From: Gammaproteobacteria bacterium
GTDB taxonomy: Bacteria; Pseudomonadota; Gammaproteobacteria; Pseudomonadales; Azotimanducaceae
Direction: 5' to 3'
Assembly: GCA_009841635.1 (NCBI GenBank)
Contig: VXLJ01000011.1
Location: 1-64,000 of the forward strand
DNA: 64,000 nt
This document shows positions 16,706-25,801 of the stretch, piece after piece. The notes below the pieces were generated by a model. The model made no database searches. It was given only the letters and a program-made list of their open reading frames with translations, and was not told the origin of the DNA. Positions within the stretch are counted from its first letter, which is position 1, and each line of letters begins with the position of its first letter. The translations under genes and the position numbers were made by a program.

Positions 16706-17566
16706 TCAGCTAAATCCATTTACGCCAGGGGTCCAGTTGTATATCCGTGCGACGTTAGCACCCATTAAGAGTTCTTTCTCATCGGCGTTTAAAAAAGCCA
16801 TTTCGTGGAAGGCATTCACACCTTCTGCATAGGTCAGGAGGTTGGTCGCTCGCGTCCAATCCGTGCCCCAAAGACATCGCGTGATATCGAAAGCATCAAA
16901 GATCTGTTTCAAGGGCTCCCAGATATCGCGAAATGGGAAAGGTTCGTGACTGAGAGTGCATGCACCCGTGATTTTGATGGCGACGTTGTCAAACTGAGTG
17001 AGCGCAAGCACTTTTGGCAATTCGTTGAACGGATTAGCAGGTGCAGGTGGTTCAAAAGGCTGACGTAAACCCAAGTGGTCTAGCACAAGCTGCGTGTCCG
17101 GATACCGGGCCGCCAAACCGCCTAGTAAAGCTGGATTTCCCCAACAGAGGATGTTTACGGGCAATTTAGCTTGGACTGCCGCTGCGAGGATTCGGTTTAA
17201 ACCTGGATCTTCAGCGGTATAGGCGAATGGGTCAGGCAGCATGATGCGAGCACCGACCGTGCCGTTCAAACGCGCCCATTCGGTCACTTGTTCGGCAACA
17301 TCCTCTGCCTGCGGGTCGAATGGTCTGATCAATCCAAACCGATTTGGATGCTTTGCATGAACTTCGAGTGCATAACTTGCGTCGTAGCGATACATGCTGT
17401 AGGGTGACACCAACAACGCACCATCGACCCCGACCTCGTCCATGGCCGCTACCATTTGGTCGCCCGTAACCTCTCCAGGGCCGTGCAGAAATCCTTGCCA
17501 AGGTCGTTCGGGTCGATCACGTTCATAGGCATGAACTTGCGCGTCAATGATTCGGTTGTTTGGCAT
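16706..17566 (-). CDS. Amidohydrolase (amidohydrolase_2) family TIM-barrel hydrolase
   Basis: A 286-residue member of the amidohydrolase-2 family, related to 2-pyrone-4,6-dicarboxylate lactonase and other metal or metal-free lactonases and decarboxylases. The first strand reads RIIDAQVHAYERD, in which the first histidine of the usual H-x-H is Gln10 while His12 is kept. Later landmarks are LVLDHLGLRQP, NVAIKITG and the C-terminal RCLWGTDWTRA with the catalytic aspartate. The substrate is unknown. Start ATG 17566. It is divergent from the pyrimidine-dimer glycosylase-like gene and stands 92 bp from the hypothetical/AbiEii pair, so it is likely a single-gene unit. Confidence 0.85.
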   Translation of the reverse strand: MPNNRIIDAQVHAYERDRPERPWQGFLHGPGEVTGDQMVAAMDEVGVDGALLVSPYSMYRYDASYALEVHAKHPNRFGLIRPFDPQAEDVAEQVTEWARLNGTVGARIMLPDPFAYTAEDPGLNRILAAAVQAKLPVNILCWGNPALLGGLAARYPDTQLVLDHLGLRQPFEPPAPANPFNELPKVLALTQFDNVAIKITGACTLSHEPFPFRDIWEPLKQIFDAFDITRCLWGTDWTRATNLLTYAEGVNAFHEMAFLNADEKELLMGANVARIYNWTPGVNGFS

Positions 17567-17607
17567 GACTGCTTTTGTGGTACGAAGCTCGCAAAATTTA
17601 AAGAAAG

Positions 17608-17640
17608 TTCACTTTGCCGACCAATGGCATACGAAGTGAA
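17608..17640. promoter_or_regulatory. Imperfect palindrome between divergent genes
   Basis: TTCACTT (17608-17614) mirrors AAGTGAA (17634-17640), and inside them TGCC (17615-17618) mirrors GGCA (17626-17629). It lies in the 136-bp region between the amidohydrolase and the glycosylase-like gene. It may be a regulator site or simply AT-rich promoter structure. Confidence 0.3.
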
Positions 17641-17702
17641 AGCGATTTATTGGATTCGGCGTGCGATTTGCTTTATTTGAGCAATGTTTAAAAGGTAGTT
17701 AA

Positions 17703-18134
17703 GTGCGTCTTTGGACCATTCATCCTTGTCATCTAGATTCGCGTGGATTGGTCGCGCTATGGCGTGAGGGGCTATTGGCGCAGGCGGTTTTAAAAGGTGA
17801 AACTCAGGGGTATCGAAACCATCCACAGTTGGCTAGGTTTAAGGCACAGGCATCGCCCAAGGCTTGTATTGGCGCATATCTCGTGGCGGTGCATGCGGAA
17901 TCACTAGAACGTGGCTATAGGTTTGATGAGAGCAAGATTGCGGAAGTCGCTTATAGTGGATTCATCGATGTTAGTACAGGTCAGATTCAATTTGAGTGGC
18001 AACATTTGCAAGCCAAGCTAGCCATCCGATCACCTGAGCACTATGCGTCTCAAACCACGGTGAAACCGCGACTACATCCTTTATTCAGATTACGTCCCGG
18101 GGGCATTGAGTCCTGGGAGCGCTCAACAACCTGA
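17703..18134 (+). CDS. Pyrimidine dimer DNA glycosylase/endonuclease V family protein
   Basis: A 143-residue protein that matches the bacterial branch of the pyrimidine-dimer glycosylase family (T4 endonuclease V-like). Typical features are the N-terminal MRLWTIHPCHLDSRGLVALW, then LLAQAVLKGETQGYRNHPQL, and a histidine/proline-rich tail. Such proteins are proposed to excise UV photoproducts, using the N-terminal amine in the phage enzyme. Here residue 2 is arginine rather than threonine, so the mechanism may differ. GTG start at 17703 with AAAGG seven bases upstream. Confidence 0.8.
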   Translation: MRLWTIHPCHLDSRGLVALWREGLLAQAVLKGETQGYRNHPQLARFKAQASPKACIGAYLVAVHAESLERGYRFDESKIAEVAYSGFIDVSTGQIQFEWQHLQAKLAIRSPEHYASQTTVKPRLHPLFRLRPGGIESWERSTT

Positions 18135-18233
18135 AACATCCCACGTTGTCGACCGGCTCGCCGATTGCCAAACGGCTAGGAGGCTAGCCCGCGACGGTTC
18201 GTGAGCCGACATTAGAGGTGGTAGATTGGGCTA

Positions 18234-18255
18234 ACCCACCCCTTTCGAGGTGGGT
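18234..18255. terminator. Hairpin between convergent genes
   Basis: ACCCACC (18234-18240) pairs with GGTGGGT (18249-18255). It lies between the stops of the glycosylase-like gene and the giant surface-protein gene and could serve either strand. No strong T run follows, so it is a tentative terminator. Confidence 0.45.
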
Positions 18256-18264
18256 CATTAAGGC

Positions 18265-21200
18265 TTAGAAGCTCAATCGAATCGAAGCTTGAACGTTAGC
18301 TGCTGCTTTGTCGTGCAGACCAACTGTGCGCCCAACTGCTATCTGGGATGATATCGTCGTTTTCGTGCGAGCAGCCTGATCAAACTTCACGCCGAATTGT
18401 GATGTTTGTCTGAGCATATTCGCACTCACATGTGCAATGAATGGCGTAACGATGAACTTTTCGGCAGCCGTTAGGAAGCCGTAGCCCAACTGTGCTTCAA
18501 CGTGCATTTGGTTCGAACGCGGTTCAAGATGAAGCGACGATGAATGACCAGATCCAAGTTCGCTACTAACTGCAGTCGCCCAGATTTCACTAGCGCCATA
18601 GTGGTTTTTGCCCCATCGTGGCGAAATGCTGGCCGACAAACCGCGACCATTCATGGCAGGATTGATTGTTGCACTCATCGCCATGCCACGCTCGCTGAAA
18701 GCTTGCGGGCCTTCCACTTCGAACGACCTACCAGACAGCTCGATGCTCAGTGCTTGGTAGGTGAGTTTGAGACCACCCGCCAATTCCAAGCCACGATCCT
18801 GATCTACGCCGTCGCGGTCGAGACGGAAATTAATTTCGCTGAAGGGTTCAATGGTTACACCGTTCGACCAATCTAACGAGTATGACGATTCGAGACCACC
18901 TCTGATTCGTTGCACATCACGTGTCAAACTCATGCTTGCGGTTTCACCTGCGGTCGTCGCGAGTGTATTGGCAGCGATATCGCCTCGCAAGGCGAGCTCG
19001 AACTTAGTGGTGCTAGCAATTCGGTGCCGACCCGCCAAGACGGCTAGACGACTGGACAGGCTGCTAGCGTCTTCCTCAACGGCATGCCGAAGGACATTTA
19101 GGTCACCAGAGCCAAGACCGATGGTACCCCATACCGACGTGCCGTCAGTTGGTGCAAAACGAACGTACGGCATCAGGTGCTTGAGCTTCATCGTTAAATG
19201 TTGCGTCACCGTACCGAACGAAGAATTCGCGTCACCGTGGTGATTTGCGATAGCTAAACCGACTACCCAAGCATCGCCGATGGGTTTATCTAGACCCACG
19301 TAGACGTTTGCAACAACACCGTCATTTGCGGGTCCCGAAACTGACTGTCGATCCATTGAACTCCACAGCGACCACGGAGCTGTTGTGTCACTTTGACCTA
19401 ACTTGACACTGAATCCATGGCTAAACGGGGAGGTTGAACCCATCGCGATTGGACTTGGTTGGTGAGAGGTTAAACCATCTGTCACACTCACCGAACTTGG
19501 GTTGGTAGCTTGCTTAAAAATCTGAAAATCTACGGATTGAGAATGATTAGACAACCAAGTTTCGGTGGACATGGCGTGCCAAGCGTCGTTACTTTCGTCG
19601 AGCACATTGCGAGCCTTATTTGCTCTCGCGCCGATGGTGTTGGTCGTACTTGCGAGCATGACGCGCCCCAAACTGCCTAGCGACTTTTCTGCAGCCTCTT
19701 TCAGCTGCTCATCGCCCACGGTGATGTTGGCCGTTAGGGTGGACGAGCTGCCGTAGGGGTCGGTTGCGGAAAGGGTGAGTCCAACACGGCCTTTTTTGAG
19801 TGCTACAAATTTCACATCGACGGGTGTTTCGATCACTTCGATGACGCCAGACGTAGACAGGGTTGAGGCATAGGAAAGCTGCTCGTCATCATCGACGAAC
19901 CAATCCGTGAACGTGAGTTGGTAAGGCTCGCCACCAACCTCTAAGTGAATCGATTCCAGCGTGGCGGTTGTCTGTGGGCTTAGATTGTCAACGATGACTC
20001 TAAAGGTGGTTTGGGTAGCCGCACCGGCGGTATCGATGGCTGTGACCGCGACTATCGTTTCGCCCACAGCTATACCACGAATCGTTAGCAAACCATCTTC
20101 CAAATTGCTTTCGACGATCGAATCATTCACAGTGAGGGTAGAAAGTTGTAGCGGTTCACCGTCCGGATCTAGAAATGTTTCGTTGAGGTCAATCGTCGTA
20201 TCGCTAACCCGCGAAATGCGCTGCACTGCAATCGGTTTGACCAACATCGGCGGCGCATTCACTACGTTCACAAAAAACATGCTTTTGGTGGTGTGTCCAG
20301 CGTTATCGCTCGCCGTCAGCTTGACATGCGTTTCACCAAGTGCCACTGCTGTTAGCGTGAGCTTCAATCCATCGGCATGTGCGTGAACAACATTCGAATC
20401 ATGAACTTGATGATTCAATGTCCAGTTTGAGTTTTGCTGGTCCAGACCCGGCAGTTTCTCTGCAATGTTCAAAACTAATGGCGTACCGCGATCCAGCGTT
20501 TGCGCAGCGTAAATGAGCGCATCAGCTGAGGCAGGCGTCACGGTAATTAGCACCTCGGTGGCGTTCTCGGCACCTTGGGTGTCGAAAGCCTTAATGGATA
20601 GAGTTGATTCACCAGCAGTGCGGGCGAACGCAGTCAAGATGGTCTCTTGATCCAAAATGACTAACAAAACGTCGCTATCCGATGAGCTGACCTCATAACG
20701 GGCAATTCGATCGTTTGGATCGGGATCGCTAAAGACCGTTTCAAGGTCAATTTCAAAAAACTCTGGAATTGCGATCATGTTCTCCGCTGGCAAAGCAGCG
20801 CGCAACGCGTCCTCGTCGATCACTGGCGGTTGGTTGTCGTCCGGGTCATCGCTTGTGACGACGCTAAGTCGAGCCATTGCTTGCGTGGTGTTGTTTGCAG
20901 TGTCGGTCGCGCGCACCGAGATGTCAGCCTCGCCAATGGCGCGCGCGATCAGAAAAACCGATCCGGATGTACTTGGGTTGCCGGAGACACGTATGACGGA
21001 TTCGTTCGATGAAGAAATGCTGAGCGTGACAGCATCTTCATCAGGATCTGTGAACAGGTCGCCTAGCTTGAACTCATGGTACGTGCGAAGTTCCAGCTTT
21101 TTATCGGTAGGCAACGCTGCATCAAAAGCCACTTGATTCAATACGGGTGCTTGATTCTCGGGTGTGGGTTGCGTTACAACAGCAATGCGCCGGATTTCCT

Positions 21201-23826
21201 GGGTTGTATTGCCTGACGTATCAGTCCCGGTGAAAGTCAAGTTAGCTTGTCCTTCAGTGCGACCTAGAAGCACTGCGACTAAGTCATCCCCCTCACCCGT
21301 TAGCGCTACAAGCAGCACGTCTGGTAAGTCAGAGATCACGTTTACTTCCACGTTGTCGCCGTCGGGATCGGTGAATAGACGGCTTAGAGGTAGCTCAAGC
21401 GGTTGGTTTACCACAACCTCTAGATCTGATGGCAGCAGCTCGTCATACGCCTCGGTGTTTACAACAGGTGGTTGGTTCGCTACGACCTCCACGGCAAACA
21501 CTTGGGTTGCGGCTAACCTCGCGTTGTCCGAACCTGTGAGCGTGATGGTTGCGGTGCCGATAGCGACACCGGATAGGGTGATTTGATCGGCTCCTTGAGT
21601 TGTTACGGTTGCAATGCCAGGATCGCTGCTGGTTGCATCGATGATGACGCGGTCGTCGACATCTTCATCGGAGAAATAGTTGCCGACTGACAAGCTATGC
21701 ATAGCTTGCACGGCGACCGACTGCTGCGGAACGGCCCCCATGGCCATTGGCGGGTCATTGACGTCATTAATGGTGATCTCGACATAACGTTCAATGTCTG
21801 GATCACTGCTTGCGTAACCGTCGTTCAAGCTGAGGGTCACCTTGTAGGAAGGTGTCCGCTCGAAATTAATCGGTTGTGCTGTGACAACGGCAATTCGATT
21901 TTCTTGACGTTGGCATGTTGCAGACGCCTCTGCGCATACATTCGTGCCATCCCAGTATGGCGCGACAATCGCATCGAAAGCTGGCGAATCTAAAGTAACC
22001 TCTATCTCATCGGGATTTGAGTCGTCATCCGCGTACTGCACCAAGTTGGATACTGCCGTACCGATGGGCACGTTTTCATCGATTGATGCTTCACTACCTA
22101 GTACGCCGGCTGGTTCGAAGCGGGGCGGTGTGTTGGTGTTTCGAACCTCTACGTCCATCGTCCGAGTGACTTCAATCTCGCCATCTGTAGCAATGACCGT
22201 TACGATGTAAGATGCGATTGGGTTCGTCGAGCTCGTACCGACGCCTGTGAGAGTCACCTGATTCGCCGATTGGTTCACCAGCTCGCCAGCTACGTTTGCA
22301 AAGACTGTATAGCTGACGACATCCATCTCGGGATCAGTGAAATAATCGTCAAGGTTGAACGTTCGCGAACGGCCTTGTAGCAAACGCACGGTTGACGGCA
22401 GCACAGCCTGATTGGACGCGTCTTCGTGGGCGTACAACTCATTGATATTGAGGATTTCAATTTCGATTGAAACAGCTGTTTGGTCCCAACCATCACTTGC
22501 CTGTAGTGTGACCACGAGCGTTTTCGAACTAGCGAGAACTGGGCTCTCGTAATCCAAAAAGAACCCCTGTAGCGCCACGCCTGATTCGGCATGCACGAGA
22601 CCGATGCACATCTCGCCAAATTGGATGGCGCGTGCACCTGTATTCATGCAGTTTTCTACCGCACCCACCAGACTGTATTCGAGCGTATCACGGTGCGAGG
22701 AATTTGCATCGCTATTGAGATCTGTTGCGTCCCAAGCTCCCATCGGCATTGGAACGATCATGGTGGCGTCTAAACTGCCTTGCGGTGATTCGTTCACCGA
22801 TATGGCAAAGCCTGACGCACCGCCGCGAAACTCTGGTGGGTCGTTGACACCGCGCTTGACGAATATGGTGACGTTGGCACCCTCTTCTCGCGTGGTGACA
22901 TTGCCGTTTTGATCGGCAGCGCCAAAGTAGAGTTTTACCCAGTAGACACCAGCAGTGTTCATCCCCGCGCCGTCCGCTTTTGCGATAAGCAAAGGACCTC
23001 GTTTTTCTAGCGACACGATGTCTGGCTCGTCTGGAAGATCGTTGTAGCCGAAACAACGACTTGAGTCCTCATTGAAATCACCGGCTATGCCGGTATCGCA
23101 AACTTCAATAGTCTCTTCCGGTAAGACGACCGCGCCACCTTCTGGGTCATCGAATAGATTGTGAACGCTGTACATGACGGCGTCACCAACTTCAAGATAA
23201 CGCGTCTCACCAGCATGAGCGGGTGATTGCACGAAGGCAAATGCCTCGTCTTTGAGAAAGGGCTTTTCGTCGAAATCAGCGAGCTCAAATGTGACGACCA
23301 AGGAATTTATGGTGCGGTTGGCTGGTGTATCGGCGTTTGCATGTGCACGAAGGGTGAGAGTATGCGGCACTCGTGAGTCGTAATCGAAGGCGGTTTCGCC
23401 CAGTAACAAAGCAAAGTCTGTGATCGACCCGGTGAATCCGTTCGGTGCGGTGGCGTCGCCAAATGAGCAATTGATCGTTGGCACGTCCAATAGGTTTTGC
23501 GGAGAGGTTTCAATCTCAAAGCAAAAATCAGTTGGCGCGTCGTTGAGCATTTCTTGGATTCTCGTATTGAGATTACCCAGCTGCTCGGTTTGTTGAGCTG
23601 GATCCTCATGCCAATCAAATGTGATATTCGCACTCTTGAACGCGTCTTGGCCATAGACAAGGCTGCAGAAAAGCAACGTTGTGAGGGTTAGCAAGCCGCG
23701 AATCCGACGATTCGGCGTGCGATATGAAGCGTCGCTATGCAATTCAGCCAGTGACGGCTTACAACGACTGACCTTGTGGAAAAGAAGCATTGCGAAGTTA
23801 GCTGAAATCTGAACGACCTTCGGCAT
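18265..23826 (-). CDS. Giant cadherin/Ig-repeat surface protein with autotransporter-like C-terminal barrel
   Basis: An 1853-residue secreted protein. A hydrophobic segment (RGLLTLTTLLFCSLVYGQ, about residues 43-60) ends in a plausible cleavage site after an unusually long polar N-terminus. Residues about 60-1370 hold cadherin- and Ig-like repeats; many carry a (L/Y)F(T/S/L)DP(D/E)xD calcium-binding-type motif followed by strand-rich segments and linkers such as NDVNDPP or NQPPV. An alanine-rich helix-like linker (about 1370-1420) precedes a roughly 370-residue amphipathic beta-barrel that ends in SIRLSF with terminal phenylalanine. This layout suggests a type V-like autotransporter adhesin displayed at the cell surface. 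Start ATG 23826 has TAGGT nearby; ATG 23790 is an alternative. Confidence 0.82.
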   Translation of the reverse strand: MPKVVQISANFAMLLFHKVSRCKPSLAELHSDASYRTPNRRIRGLLTLTTLLFCSLVYGQDAFKSANITFDWHEDPAQQTEQLGNLNTRIQEMLNDAPTDFCFEIETSPQNLLDVPTINCSFGDATAPNGFTGSITDFALLLGETAFDYDSRVPHTLTLRAHANADTPANRTINSLVVTFELADFDEKPFLKDEAFAFVQSPAHAGETRYLEVGDAVMYSVHNLFDDPEGGAVVLPEETIEVCDTGIAGDFNEDSSRCFGYNDLPDEPDIVSLEKRGPLLIAKADGAGMNTAGVYWVKLYFGAADQNGNVTTREEGANVTIFVKRGVNDPPEFRGGASGFAISVNESPQGSLDATMIVPMPMGAWDATDLNSDANSSHRDTLEYSLVGAVENCMNTGARAIQFGEMCIGLVHAESGVALQGFFLDYESPVLASSKTLVVTLQASDGWDQTAVSIEIEILNINELYAHEDASNQAVLPSTVRLLQGRSRTFNLDDYFTDPEMDVVSYTVFANVAGELVNQSANQVTLTGVGTSSTNPIASYIVTVIATDGEIEVTRTMDVEVRNTNTPPRFEPAGVLGSEASIDENVPIGTAVSNLVQYADDDSNPDEIEVTLDSPAFDAIVAPYWDGTNVCAEASATCQRQENRIAVVTAQPINFERTPSYKVTLSLNDGYASSDPDIERYVEITINDVNDPPMAMGAVPQQSVAVQAMHSLSVGNYFSDEDVDDRVIIDATSSDPGIATVTTQGADQITLSGVAIGTATITLTGSDNARLAATQVFAVEVVANQPPVVNTEAYDELLPSDLEVVVNQPLELPLSRLFTDPDGDNVEVNVISDLPDVLLVALTGEGDDLVAVLLGRTEGQANLTFTGTDTSGNTTQEIRRIAVVTQPTPENQAPVLNQVAFDAALPTDKKLELRTYHEFKLGDLFTDPDEDAVTLSISSSNESVIRVSGNPSTSGSVFLIARAIGEADISVRATDTANNTTQAMARLSVVTSDDPDDNQPPVIDEDALRAALPAENMIAIPEFFEIDLETVFSDPDPNDRIARYEVSSSDSDVLLVILDQETILTAFARTAGESTLSIKAFDTQGAENATEVLITVTPASADALIYAAQTLDRGTPLVLNIAEKLPGLDQQNSNWTLNHQVHDSNVVHAHADGLKLTLTAVALGETHVKLTASDNAGHTTKSMFFVNVVNAPPMLVKPIAVQRISRVSDTTIDLNETFLDPDGEPLQLSTLTVNDSIVESNLEDGLLTIRGIAVGETIVAVTAIDTAGAATQTTFRVIVDNLSPQTTATLESIHLEVGGEPYQLTFTDWFVDDDEQLSYASTLSTSGVIEVIETPVDVKFVALKKGRVGLTLSATDPYGSSSTLTANITVGDEQLKEAAEKSLGSLGRVMLASTTNTIGARANKARNVLDESNDAWHAMSTETWLSNHSQSVDFQIFKQATNPSSVSVTDGLTSHQPSPIAMGSTSPFSHGFSVKLGQSDTTAPWSLWSSMDRQSVSGPANDGVVANVYVGLDKPIGDAWVVGLAIANHHGDANSSFGTVTQHLTMKLKHLMPYVRFAPTDGTSVWGTIGLGSGDLNVLRHAVEEDASSLSSRLAVLAGRHRIASTTKFELALRGDIAANTLATTAGETASMSLTRDVQRIRGGLESSYSLDWSNGVTIEPFSEINFRLDRDGVDQDRGLELAGGLKLTYQALSIELSGRSFEVEGPQAFSERGMAMSATINPAMNGRGLSASISPRWGKNHYGASEIWATAVSSELGSGHSSSLHLEPRSNQMHVEAQLGYGFLTAAEKFIVTPFIAHVSANMLRQTSQFGVKFDQAARTKTTISSQIAVGRTVGLHDKAAANVQASIRLSF

Positions 23827-24170
23827 GAGAATTACCTAGCACTCGAGAATGGAAAAATGAATGGCTTTGTTGCAAAGCTGAGTGATCACAGCGGTTAAAC
23901 CCTAACTAGACGCGGCATTAGATTTACCTGCTCCACAGGGCCATCGTTTGTTCGCTGAAACAAACTGATGGGTATGTTTTTACTTAGGGTTTGCCTTAGC
24001 AGAGAAGCGCTTTTTCAAGGTCTGAATGGCGACCGCCATTGACTCTTGAACGCACCTTCGCCTGTTCACGGGCGCGGGAATTTTAGTGACCGTAGAAAGG
24101 TTATTGGATCACTAACAAGCGCCTCCTTTGAAACAAAAAGATTTAAGGCTCATCTTCAAGATCGTCTAAA
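23827..24170. other. Upstream region of the giant surface-protein gene
   Basis: These 344 bases carry no convincing coding frame. They hold a small inverted repeat, GTTTGTT (23946-23952) and AACAAAC (23959-23965). The region should contain the promoter of the giant gene, but I cannot place -35 and -10 boxes with confidence. Confidence 0.5.
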
Positions 24171-24506
24171 TTAGAGCACCTGCACTGGGTTAGGTTCTGA
24201 GCTAGGTGGAGTTAGCGGCGCGATTACTCTCCGACGTAGGTATTTAACCGTCACGTTAGCTGGAACATCGATACCTAAATTGGCAAGTTTTTCGCTTTGA
24301 CGAGCGGTCATTTCGTCAGGAATTTGGCAATCACTTGCTTCCCAAGCTCGCTTGTAGTCAACTACTTTGTCAGGGTTGTCGTTTTCAGCTGCCTTAAATA
24401 AGGAGTCTAGCTGACTCTTAACGGTAGCCCGGAAAAGGTCTCTGATAGAGACGGGTACGTTACTAAATCCACCATAAGATTTACTCTGAAACGAGAAATT
24501 ACTCTT
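24171..24506 (-). pseudogene. Open frame without a start codon, probable gene remnant
   Basis: The minus strand is open for 112 codons from a TAA at 24509-24507 to a TAA at 24171. It encodes a hydrophilic, coding-like sequence with segments such as SIRDLFRATVKSQLDSLF, NPDKVVDYKRAWEAS and IPDEMTARQSEKLANLG, and ends SSEPNPVQVL. No ATG, GTG or TTG exists in the first third; the first ATG leaves only about 45 residues. An ATG in another frame lies just upstream, so a frameshift is possible. I do not recognise the family. It is read here as a decayed C-terminal fragment. Confidence 0.4.
24187..24198. repeat. 12-bp direct repeat, left copy
   Basis: GGGTTAGGTTCT occurs here and again at 25564-25575 in the same orientation. 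The pair brackets a remnant frame and the 24567 zincin gene. It resembles short repeats found around REP-associated elements in gammaproteobacteria, but that link is only a resemblance. Confidence 0.55.
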
Positions 24507-24566
24507 TTATCAAACTCATATAGGCATCGTAAGGAGTTGTGTACAGATATTGGCGCTAAATTGTGT

Positions 24567-25562
24567 CTAACGGCGCAACCTGATTTTCAAAGGAATACGC
24601 TCCCGCATGAGGTCAACAACTGTTGTTTTCATGCCGTTCTCTTTTAATACGCCTTCCCAGACGCGAAGTAACTCTTGTAGAGAATCTGGTCTGGTCTTCC
24701 ATCGGTGCAACATACCTACTTGTTGCCATAGCTCGGGCATTGCGATAAAGTAGGGCAAGAGCTCTCTCGCGAAAGCCCAGTTTAAGGCTCGTTCGTACCG
24801 ATACCTCTCTAAATCGTCAATCCAATTTGGGAGCCAGTCTGGTGGATCCGTACTAATTTGGATGTTGTAGTTTCTTACCAAATCCTGATCTTTTCCATCA
24901 TATGCCGCGTTGTAGTACTCATCCCAATCAGATCGGGAGTAGGAGGGGTATGGTGAATGAATGTAGAACTTACGGAGAACGTAGGCGGATCCCAAATCCG
25001 CGAACATCTCGTCGAGCCAACCCAACTTAGCTACCCTACTATCTTCCTCTACGTTAGCGAATAAGTGCACCAATTCATGCGCAAATTGGTAGGTATATTC
25101 CCTGTAGCGTGGTCCATTTACAAACAAACAAATTTTGGCCCATTTCTCGTCTTCTAGTTCTTCGAACCATATGCTGGGGTTGTCCCCACACCACCTAATC
25201 AACACGTGCTCGTTGATTGCCTTGTGACCGAATACGGTCCATAACTCCACAAAAATAGGTTCTAGATGTGTACGAAGGTCACCTCTTGTGTGTCCCCTCC
25301 ATCCTCCTTCGGTAATGAGTGGGTTATATTCACTATACTTTGCCGGATAGGTTCGATCTGATTTGATAATTCCGCCAAAACTTTTCACGTACGCCTTATA
25401 ACGCAGGTTGGTCTTTTTATTCTCGACCCTATTTTTGATATCTTGTACCAACATATCCTTAAGGAAGAATAATTGTCGCTCTTCGTAAATTGACGAGGCG
25501 TGGCTGGGTAAACCGAATAAACCTATAGTTACTAAGAGTACAGGTATCCTACAAGCAGACAC
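24567..25562 (-). CDS. Secreted zincin-like metalloprotease-fold protein
   Basis: A 331-residue protein with an N-terminal signal peptide (PVLLVTIGLFGLPSHAS). The zinc-binding motif H162-E-L-V-H166 (in FAHELVHLFAN) is followed at E185 by WLDEMFADLGSAYVL, the gluzincin-style third ligand region. The rest is rich in tryptophan and tyrosine, with no further domain recognised. The fold suggests a periplasmic or secreted peptidase, but substrate and activity are unknown. The start is GTG 25562; no better codon exists, and no good ribosome-binding site is visible because the 12-bp repeat lies directly upstream. The gene looks more A+T-rich than its neighbours, and a dead IS3 element lies upstream, which fits acquisition by transfer. 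Confidence 0.75.
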   Translation of the reverse strand: MSACRIPVLLVTIGLFGLPSHASSIYEERQLFFLKDMLVQDIKNRVENKKTNLRYKAYVKSFGGIIKSDRTYPAKYSEYNPLITEGGWRGHTRGDLRTHLEPIFVELWTVFGHKAINEHVLIRWCGDNPSIWFEELEDEKWAKICLFVNGPRYREYTYQFAHELVHLFANVEEDSRVAKLGWLDEMFADLGSAYVLRKFYIHSPYPSYSRSDWDEYYNAAYDGKDQDLVRNYNIQISTDPPDWLPNWIDDLERYRYERALNWAFARELLPYFIAMPELWQQVGMLHRWKTRPDSLQELLRVWEGVLKENGMKTTVVDLMRERIPLKIRLRR

Positions 25563-25563
25563 G

Positions 25564-25575
25564 GGGTTAGGTTCT
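25564..25575. repeat. 12-bp direct repeat, right copy
   Basis: Second copy of GGGTTAGGTTCT, identical to 24187-24198, lying directly upstream of the GTG start of the zincin gene. Because the copies fall in the same frame, both contexts would encode Glu-Pro-Asn-Pro-Val. Confidence 0.55.
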
Positions 25576-25801
25576 TCTGATTGTGGAAAATATAGTTTTT
25601 ATTGACAGACTTCACACTGGTCGCCAAGGGAACAATTAAGCGCCGGATTTTCCAGTGTGAGTGATGCTTTTTCTACAGAAGAAGCATCCTTTGTACACAA
25701 ATAATACTAAGTCTTTAATCCACAGCAGGATCCTAACGGTATTTCGGTGGGGTATTACCGAAAACGTAGACACTTTTTTGTTTGAGTGTTTGACCATTGA
25801 C

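Noticed and set aside
18544-23691. Several plus-strand frames opposite the giant surface-protein gene, up to about 140 codons
   Set aside because: They follow the repeat structure of the sense gene and show low-complexity Ser/Ala/Val composition typical of antisense shadows.
18265-23826. CRISPR-like or tandem DNA repeats in the giant gene
   Set aside because: Protein repeats are diverged; I saw no exact, evenly spaced DNA repeats or spacers anywhere in the window.
24171-24506. Functional gene for the 112-codon minus-strand frame
   Set aside because: There is no usable start codon in the first third and a possible frameshift, so it is listed only as a remnant.
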